In this document: positions 53,356-58,245 of the stretch, piece after piece
How positions within the stretch are numbered: the first letter of the stretch is position 1
How the letters are laid out: every line of letters starts with the position of its first letter
Made by a program: the position numbers and the translations under genes
Origin: Pseudomonadota bacterium
GTDB lineage: Bacteria; Pseudomonadota; Alphaproteobacteria; Sphingomonadales; Sphingomonadaceae
Assembly (NCBI GenBank): GCA_018242165.1
Contig: JAFECL010000052.1
Location: 1 to 58,245 of the forward strand
Direction of reading: 5' to 3'
DNA: 58,245 nucleotides
The notes under the pieces: model-generated
The model's database searches: none
Seen by the model: only the letters and a program-made list of their open reading frames with translations
Told to the model about the DNA's origin: nothing

Positions 53356-55038
53356 TCAGCGTGCCGGGCAGCGGTTCCAGCCGGGGCCGTGGACGAAGCG
53401 GCCCGGGGTGGCCCCGGTCGGCTCGCCGTTGCGCAGGATCTGCACCCCGTTGACGAAAACATGGCGCATCCCGGTGGCATATTGCTGTGGCCGGTCAAAG
53501 GTCGCGGTGTCGCCGATGGTGGCGGGATCGAAGATCGCCAGATCGGCGAAATTGCCGGTCTTCAGCACCCCGCGATCCTTGATCCCAAGGTTGCTGGCGG
53601 GAAAGCCCGACAGCCGGCGCACTGCATCGGCCAGCGTGGTGGTCCGCTCTTCGCGGACATATTTGCCCAGCAGCCGGGCGAAATTGCCATAGGCGCGGGG
53701 GTGGGCGCTGGCCTTGAGGAATACCCCCTCGGGCGCCTGGCTCGCCGCATCCGAGCCAAAGGCCATCCACGGCAGCGCGGTCTGCTGCGCCACATTGGCC
53801 TCGTTCATCAGGAAATAGGCGGTGCCCACCCGCGTGCCATCCTCGATCACCAGGTCGATCGCGGTATCCTCGGGGCTGGTGCCGCGCAGCGCCGCCACCT
53901 CGGCCAGCGTCTTGCCCGACAGCGGCTTGAGCTTCGGGTTCTTGAAGGCCAGCAGGATCACCTTGTCGGCCCCCCCGGCGTTGTAGAGCAGGTTTTCCCA
54001 GCCCTTGCCGGGCGCGCGCATCTCGGCCAGCACGCGGGCGCGGATCGCCGGATCCTTCATCCGCGCGATCCATTGTTCGGTCCCGCCGGCCTGAACCCAG
54101 GTCGGCATGGCGGCATCCAGCCCGGTCGCCCCGGCAGTATAGGTATACATGTCGGCGGTGATCCGCAGGCCTTCGGCGCGCGCCGACTCGATCTTCGCCA
54201 CCATCGCCGGATACTTGCCCCAGGCGTTCCGGCCGCCCTGCTTCATGTGATAGATTTCGGCCGGCGCGCCCGACTGGCGCGAGATCGTGATCAGCTCGTC
54301 CACCGCCTCGAGCAATTCGTCGCCCTCGCTGCGCATATGGCTGATGTACATGCCGCCGCACTGGTGCGCGGCGCGGGCCAGCGCGACCAGTTCGGGGGTC
54401 TTGGCATAGGTCGCGGGGGCATAGATCAAGGAGCTGCCCAGCCCCATCGCCCCCTCGTTCAGCGCCGCGCGCACCAGCCCCTGCATCCGCGCCAGCTGTG
54501 CCTCGCTGGGGGTGACATCGCCCTCGCCCAGCTCGTGGATCCGCACGGTGGTTGCCCCGACGAAGCTGGCGACATTGGGGGCGATCCCCCGCCGGGTCAG
54601 CCAGTCGAGATACCCGCCCAGCGTGCTCCAGCCGATCTTGTAGCGGATGTCGGCCTGGCGGTTTTCCTCGCGCCGGGCCATCTCGGGGCTCAGCGGGCCC
54701 ATCGACCAGCCTTCGCCCATCACCTCCAGGGTGATGCCCTGTTTGGTATCGCTCATCCCGCGCGGATCGGCGATCAGCGATTCGTTCGACCAGCTGAGCA
54801 TGTTGATGAAGCCCGGCGCCACCGCCAGCCCCGTGGCATCGACCACCCGTGCCGCGCTGCCGCGCACCCGCCCGACCGCGACAATCCGGTCGCCCCGGAT
54901 CGCGACATCGCCGCGATAGGGCGTGCCGCCAGTGCCATCGTAGATCGTCCCGCCACGGATGATCAGGTCATAGCTGTGGCGGCCGGTCGCACCGGTCAGC
55001 AGCACGGCCACGCAGGCCAGAATCGCAGGTTTCCGCAT
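53356..55038 (-). CDS. D-aminoacylase-like amidohydrolase family protein, secreted
   Basis: A 560-residue amidohydrolase of the N-acyl-D-amino-acid deacylase type. ATG 55038 has a GGAGG site and opens a signal or lipoprotein-like leader (MRKPAILACVAVLLTGATG). The N-terminal beta-sandwich (YDLIIRGGTIYDGTGG) and C-terminal GNFADLAIFDP block are typical. The usual VHTHD metal motif is replaced by FINMLSWSNESL; the later SHMRSEGDELLEA, YHMKQGG and FGSDAASQAPEG positions are kept. The active site may therefore hold one metal or use different ligands. It is divergent from the photolyase gene. Substrate unknown; peptides or D-amino-acid derivatives are possible. Confidence 0.88.
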   Translation of the reverse strand: MRKPAILACVAVLLTGATGRHSYDLIIRGGTIYDGTGGTPYRGDVAIRGDRIVAVGRVRGSAARVVDATGLAVAPGFINMLSWSNESLIADPRGMSDTKQGITLEVMGEGWSMGPLSPEMARREENRQADIRYKIGWSTLGGYLDWLTRRGIAPNVASFVGATTVRIHELGEGDVTPSEAQLARMQGLVRAALNEGAMGLGSSLIYAPATYAKTPELVALARAAHQCGGMYISHMRSEGDELLEAVDELITISRQSGAPAEIYHMKQGGRNAWGKYPAMVAKIESARAEGLRITADMYTYTAGATGLDAAMPTWVQAGGTEQWIARMKDPAIRARVLAEMRAPGKGWENLLYNAGGADKVILLAFKNPKLKPLSGKTLAEVAALRGTSPEDTAIDLVIEDGTRVGTAYFLMNEANVAQQTALPWMAFGSDAASQAPEGVFLKASAHPRAYGNFARLLGKYVREERTTTLADAVRRLSGFPASNLGIKDRGVLKTGNFADLAIFDPATIGDTATFDRPQQYATGMRHVFVNGVQILRNGEPTGATPGRFVHGPGWNRCPAR

Positions 55039-55175
55039 CGTTTGCCCTCCGGCCGGGCAGTCTGTCGGAAAAGCGTGGCGGGCGCCACGACAATTCATCG
55101 GGGCCCCCGGGGCGGGAGGCCGACCGCCCCTTGGGGCAGGCTGACTCGGCCAATCGGCTGGCCTAGGCGCCGGGC

Positions 55176-56684
55176 ATGGCACGGCTGGTTCTGGTACTGG
55201 GCGATCAATTGACCCCGGAGTTGGCCGCCCTGCGCGCCGCCGATCGGGCCAGCGACGTGGTGCTGATGGCCGAGGTGGCCGAAGAAGCCGGCTATGTGCC
55301 CCACCATCGCAAGAAGCTGGCGCTGGTCTTTGCCGCGATGCGCCATTTCGCCGCCGAATTGCGTGCCGCCGGCTGGCAGGTCGATTACACCCGCCTCGAC
55401 GATCCGGCCAACCGTGGTCACCTGCGCGGCGAGGTAGAACGCGCGCTGGCCCGCCACGGCCTGGATGCGGTGATCGTCACCGAACCGGGGGAGTGGCGGC
55501 TGCTGGAAGAGCTGCAGCGCTGGCCGGCAGCCACCCTGCTGGCGGACGACCGCTTCATCGCCGACCGCCACGGGTTTGCCCGCTGGGCCACGGGCCGCAA
55601 GGGCCTGCGGATGGAGCACTTCTACCGGCTGATGCGCCGCAAGACCGGCCTGTTGATGGCGGGCGACCAGCCGGCCGGCGGCCAGTGGAACTTCGACCAT
55701 GACAACCGCCAGCGCCCGCCCGAAGGGCTGATCCCCCCCGATCCGCCCCGCTTTGCCCCCGATGCGATCACCCGCGAGGTGCTCGATATGGTGGAGCAGC
55801 GCTTCCCCGGCCAGTTCGGCAGCCTGCACCCGTTCTGGTTCGCCACCGACCGCGCCGGGGCCGAGGCCGCCTTCGCCCATTTCCTGCACCACGCCCTGCC
55901 CGACTTCGGGCGCTATCAGGATGCCATGTTGCAGGGGCACCGCTTCCTGTTCCATGCGGTGATCTCGCCCTACCTGAACCTGGGGCTGCTCGATCCGCTC
56001 GCGCTGTGCCGGGCTGCCGAGGCGGAATGGCAGGCCGGGCGGGTGCCGCTGAACAGCGCCGAGGGCTTCATCCGCCAGATCATCGGCTGGCGCGAATATG
56101 TCCGGGGGATCTACTGGTGGCGGGGCCCCGGCTATGCGCGGGAGAACGCGCTGGATGCCCACCGCCCGCTGCCGGCCTTCTACTGGAGCGGCGAGACTGA
56201 CATGGCCTGCATGCGGGCCTGCATCACCCAGACCCGCGAAGAGGCCTATGCCCACCACATCCAGCGGCTGATGGTGACCGGCAACTTCGCGCTGCTGGCC
56301 GGGATCGACCCCTATGAACTGCACGAATGGTATCTGGCGGTCTATGCCGATGCCTACGAATGGGTCGAGCTGCCCAATACCGTGGGGATGAGCCAGTTCG
56401 CCGACGGCGGCCTGCTGGCCAGCAAGCCCTATGCCGCCAGCGGGGCCTATATCGACCGGATGAGCGACTATTGCCGGGGCTGCGCCTATGACGTGAAGGC
56501 GAAGGAAGGCCCGCGCGCCTGCCCGTTCAACCTGCTCTACTGGCACTTCATCGCCCGCCATGCCGAACGGCTGCGGCGCAACCCGCGCATGGCCCGGATG
56601 GTGCAACTGTGGGCGGGGTTCACCCCCGACAGGCAGGCCCGATTAAGGCACGACGCCGCCGCCTTCCTGGCCACCCTTGGCTGA
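55176..56684 (+). CDS. Cryptochrome/photolyase of the iron-sulfur (PhrB, 6-4) class
   Basis: A 502-residue light-driven DNA repair flavoprotein. The N-terminal [16 protein letters not shown] motif marks the photolyase-related (FeS-BCP) group, which lacks the classical antenna motif. The C-terminal half binds FAD and carries four cysteines ([26 protein letters not shown]) that ligate a [4Fe-4S] cluster in PhrB (family knowledge). Length matches. ATG 55176 follows a 137-bp divergent gap. Its last 42 bp overlap the convergent DUF2256 gene. Confidence 0.93.
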   Translation: MARLVLVLGDQLTPELAALRAADRASDVVLMAEVAEEAGYVPHHRKKLALVFAAMRHFAAELRAAGWQVDYTRLDDPANRGHLRGEVERALARHGLDAVIVTEPGEWRLLEELQRWPAATLLADDRFIADRHGFARWATGRKGLRMEHFYRLMRRKTGLLMAGDQPAGGQWNFDHDNRQRPPEGLIPPDPPRFAPDAITREVLDMVEQRFPGQFGSLHPFWFATDRAGAEAAFAHFLHHALPDFGRYQDAMLQGHRFLFHAVISPYLNLGLLDPLALCRAAEAEWQAGRVPLNSAEGFIRQIIGWREYVRGIYWWRGPGYARENALDAHRPLPAFYWSGETDMACMRACITQTREEAYAHHIQRLMVTGNFALLAGIDPYELHEWYLAVYADAYEWVELPNTVGMSQFADGGLLASKPYAASGAYIDRMSDYCRGCAYDVKAKEGPRACPFNLLYWHFIARHAERLRRNPRMARMVQLWAGFTPDRQARLRHDAAAFLATLG

Positions 56685-56813
56685 GCGGCAGCGATCCGAG
56701 CAATAGCGCACCTGCCCCCAGTCGCGGGCCCATTTCTTGCGCCAGGCAAAGGTGCGGGCACAGACCGCGCAGATCTTGCTGGGCAGATCGGCCTTGCGGC
56801 GCATCTTCACCAT
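56643..56813 (-). CDS. DUF2256 small zinc-ribbon-like protein (56 aa)
   Basis: A 56-residue protein starting [20 protein letters not shown]. Cysteine pairs CAVC and CSDRC frame [11 protein letters not shown], the DUF2256 pattern. DUF2256 genes are frequently found beside FeS photolyases (from memory), which fits its place here. Start ATG 56813 overlaps the SDR stop; ATG 56804 is an alternative. The last 42 bp overlap the photolyase 3' end in antisense. Function is unknown; the four Cys suggest metal binding. Confidence 0.82.
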   Translation of the reverse strand: MVKMRRKADLPSKICAVCARTFAWRKKWARDWGQVRYCSDRCRSAKGGQEGGGVVP

Positions 56814-57523
56814 GGCAGGCGCGCGCCATCCCAGGCGAAGAATCCGCCACTGTCGGCCGGGGTCAGCCCTGCCACCACCCGCAGCAGATGGCCGGCCGCC
56901 GCCGCCGGGGTGAACAGCTGCTGCGGGGCGACTCCGGACTGGAAGGGGGCAGAAAGCGCACTGGCCACCGTGCCGGGGTGCAGTGCGGCGATGATCGCCA
57001 GCGGATGGGTGCGGCGCAGCTCGATCGCGAAATTGGCAACCAGCATGTTCAGCGCCGCCTTGCTGGCGCGATAGGCGTGCCAGCCGCCAAGCCGGTTGTC
57101 GCCAATCGACCCGACCCGTGCCGACAGCACCGCGAACACCACGCGCCGGTCGCGTGGCAGGCGGGGCAGCAAGTGCTTGGCAATCAGCGCCGGGCCGATG
57201 GTATTGGCCGCGAACAGCTGCGCCATGGCCCCGCCGCTGATGGCGCGCAGGCTCCTTTCGGGGGCAATGTCGCGCGCCGGATCGTGCAGCAGCCCGGTGG
57301 CGACCATGGTCAGATCGGGCAGCGGATCGAACCCGGCTACGGCATCGGCAATGCTGGCTTCGTCGGCCAGATCGAAGGCGAAGGCGCGGGCGCCGGCGGG
57401 CAGGTCCGCCTGCGGCTGACGCGCACCGGCATGGACCAGCGACCAGTCGCCCGACGCCGCCAGCCCCGCCACCAGCGCCCGGCCAATGCCGCCCCCTGCA
57501 CCGAACACGGCGGCGGCGCGCAT
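56807..57523 (-). CDS. Short-chain dehydrogenase/reductase family protein
   Basis: A Rossmann-fold oxidoreductase of about 238 residues. [11 protein letters not shown] is the dinucleotide site, ANTIGP corresponds to the NAxG motif, VLSARVGSI holds the catalytic Ser and [11 protein letters not shown] the Tyr-x3-Lys. It resembles the sepiapterin/CsgA-type SDRs by eye. ATG 57523 gives the usual N-terminus; ATGs at 57568 and 57619 are in frame but add a Pro/Ala-rich leader, and none has a clear ribosome-binding site. Substrate unknown. Confidence 0.85.
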   Translation of the reverse strand: MRAAAVFGAGGGIGRALVAGLAASGDWSLVHAGARQPQADLPAGARAFAFDLADEASIADAVAGFDPLPDLTMVATGLLHDPARDIAPERSLRAISGGAMAQLFAANTIGPALIAKHLLPRLPRDRRVVFAVLSARVGSIGDNRLGGWHAYRASKAALNMLVANFAIELRRTHPLAIIAALHPGTVASALSAPFQSGVAPQQLFTPAAAAGHLLRVVAGLTPADSGGFFAWDGARLPW

Positions 57524-57654
57524 GGTGGGTGGAGGGGAGGCGAGTGGGGCGGGCACGGCCGGTTTCATCGGCCCCGCCCAGGCCAGCGTCAATCGGCCGG
57601 CACCTGCCCTCTTGGGCATGCGGGGATGGCGCTAGGCCTTCAGCGGCAGACAGC

Positions 57655-58245
57655 CTAGTCGCGCGAGCGGCGGCGGCGGCGGCTGGGCGATGCGGCAGGC
57701 GCCACCTGCCCCCGGCGGTCGAAAGCCAGGCTGGCGTCGAGTTCGGCAACCGCGTCACGCAACACCGAAAAACCGCGCGAAAACTGCCACAGAGTGCCGG
57801 TCAGCTTGGGCAACTGCCCCGGTGCGCGGACCAGCGAGCCGAGCATCTTGCCCACGGCCAGCCCCCCGCCATCGGCCATGGCCACCCCGACCGCAGGGGG
57901 CAGATCGACGTTGTGGAGATCGGAAATGCACCGCAGCACCGCCAGCGGCAGCCCGTGGCGCGCCGCCGCCGCCGCCGCGACGTGGCTTTCCATGTCGACG
58001 GTGAGCGCGGCGGTGGTGCTGGAAACCCGGCCCTTGGCATGGCGGGTGGCCAGCAGCCGGCCATCGGCATAGACCGGGCCGCGCCGCGCGCCCGGCAGCC
58101 CTTCGGCCAGCGCCGCCGCCCAATCCTCGTCGCAGGGCTGCGGGGCCGGGCCATCGACCGCCGTACCGATCACCAGGTGCCCGATCTTCAGGCCGCGCTG
58201 CAGCGAACCGGCCATGCCGAAGCTGATGATCCCGACGATCCCGCC
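57655..58245 (-). CDS. hpnG: Hopanoid-associated phosphorylase HpnG-like, 5' end outside window
   Basis: The frame is open to the window edge, giving 196 C-terminal residues of a nucleoside-phosphorylase-fold protein. [43 protein letters not shown] and [10 protein letters not shown] match HpnG, which removes adenine from adenosyl-hopane to give ribosyl-hopane (established for hopanoid producers). A basic tail (SRRRRRSRD) ends the protein. Other phosphorylase-family nucleosidases are possible, but the VDMESHVAA motif and ending favour HpnG. Other hopanoid genes are expected just right of the window. Confidence 0.8.
   Translation of the reverse strand, partial: GGIVGIISFGMAGSLQRGLKIGHLVIGTAVDGPAPQPCDEDWAAALAEGLPGARRGPVYADGRLLATRHAKGRVSSTTAALTVDMESHVAAAAAARHGLPLAVLRCISDLHNVDLPPAVGVAMADGGGLAVGKMLGSLVRAPGQLPKLTGTLWQFSRGFSVLRDAVAELDASLAFDRRGQVAPAASPSRRRRRSRD

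Overview
The window is GC-rich, densely coded bacterial DNA. Two large TonB-dependent receptors, a hopanoid-associated phosphorylase at the right edge, an FeS-type photolyase and an arsR-arsI-arsC-aqpS operon point to an alphaproteobacterium, most likely Sphingomonadales (Novosphingobium/Sphingomonas-like). That placement is inference from gene content; there is no rRNA here.

Layout. (1) 1-1524: the tail of an outer-membrane beta-barrel gene and an unrecognised ORF. (2) 1595-11681: a catabolic module. A TonB receptor diverges from a GntR/FCD regulator with a FadR-type palindrome between them. The regulator is followed by an HMG-CoA-lyase-like enzyme, hydantoinase/oxoprolinase A and B, a class III CoA-transferase and a carbamoyl/amide hydrolase. 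(3) 11824-24078: a sugar module. It has a GH92 alpha-mannosidase, an old-yellow-enzyme oxidoreductase, a divergent ROK repressor, a second TonB receptor, a glycerate 2-kinase, a mannosylglycerate-hydrolase-like GH63 enzyme, an MFS carrier and a ROK sugar kinase. Together these make a plausible route for mannosylglycerate or glucosylglycerate (uptake, hydrolysis, phosphorylation of both halves).

(4) 24106-39692, minus strand: four very large tightly packed genes (1259, 651, 1462 and 1797 aa). Two of the three junctions are 4-bp stop/start overlaps. None has a visible signal peptide or membrane segment, and no function is known to me. The third resembles the uncharacterised DUF6603 family; the fourth ends in about 1,100 residues of pentapeptide repeats. 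This is the best candidate in the window for an undescribed system. Just upstream lies tRNA-Gly(UCC), whose 3' end is duplicated 90 bp away as in an integration-site scar.

(5) 40258-43014: an MHYT-PAS-PAS-GGDEF-EAL cyclic-di-GMP protein. (6) 43190-45195: an arsenic operon with a C-As lyase and an aquaglyceroporin. (7) 45220-53235: a small conserved-looking ORF, then the complete kdpFABC-kdpDE potassium uptake operon (minus strand), with a tandem 11-bp-spaced repeat upstream of kdpF that fits a KdpE site. (8) 53356-58245: a D-aminoacylase-like amidohydrolase with an altered metal motif, an FeS photolyase overlapping a convergent DUF2256 gene, an SDR, and the 5'-truncated hopanoid phosphorylase gene.
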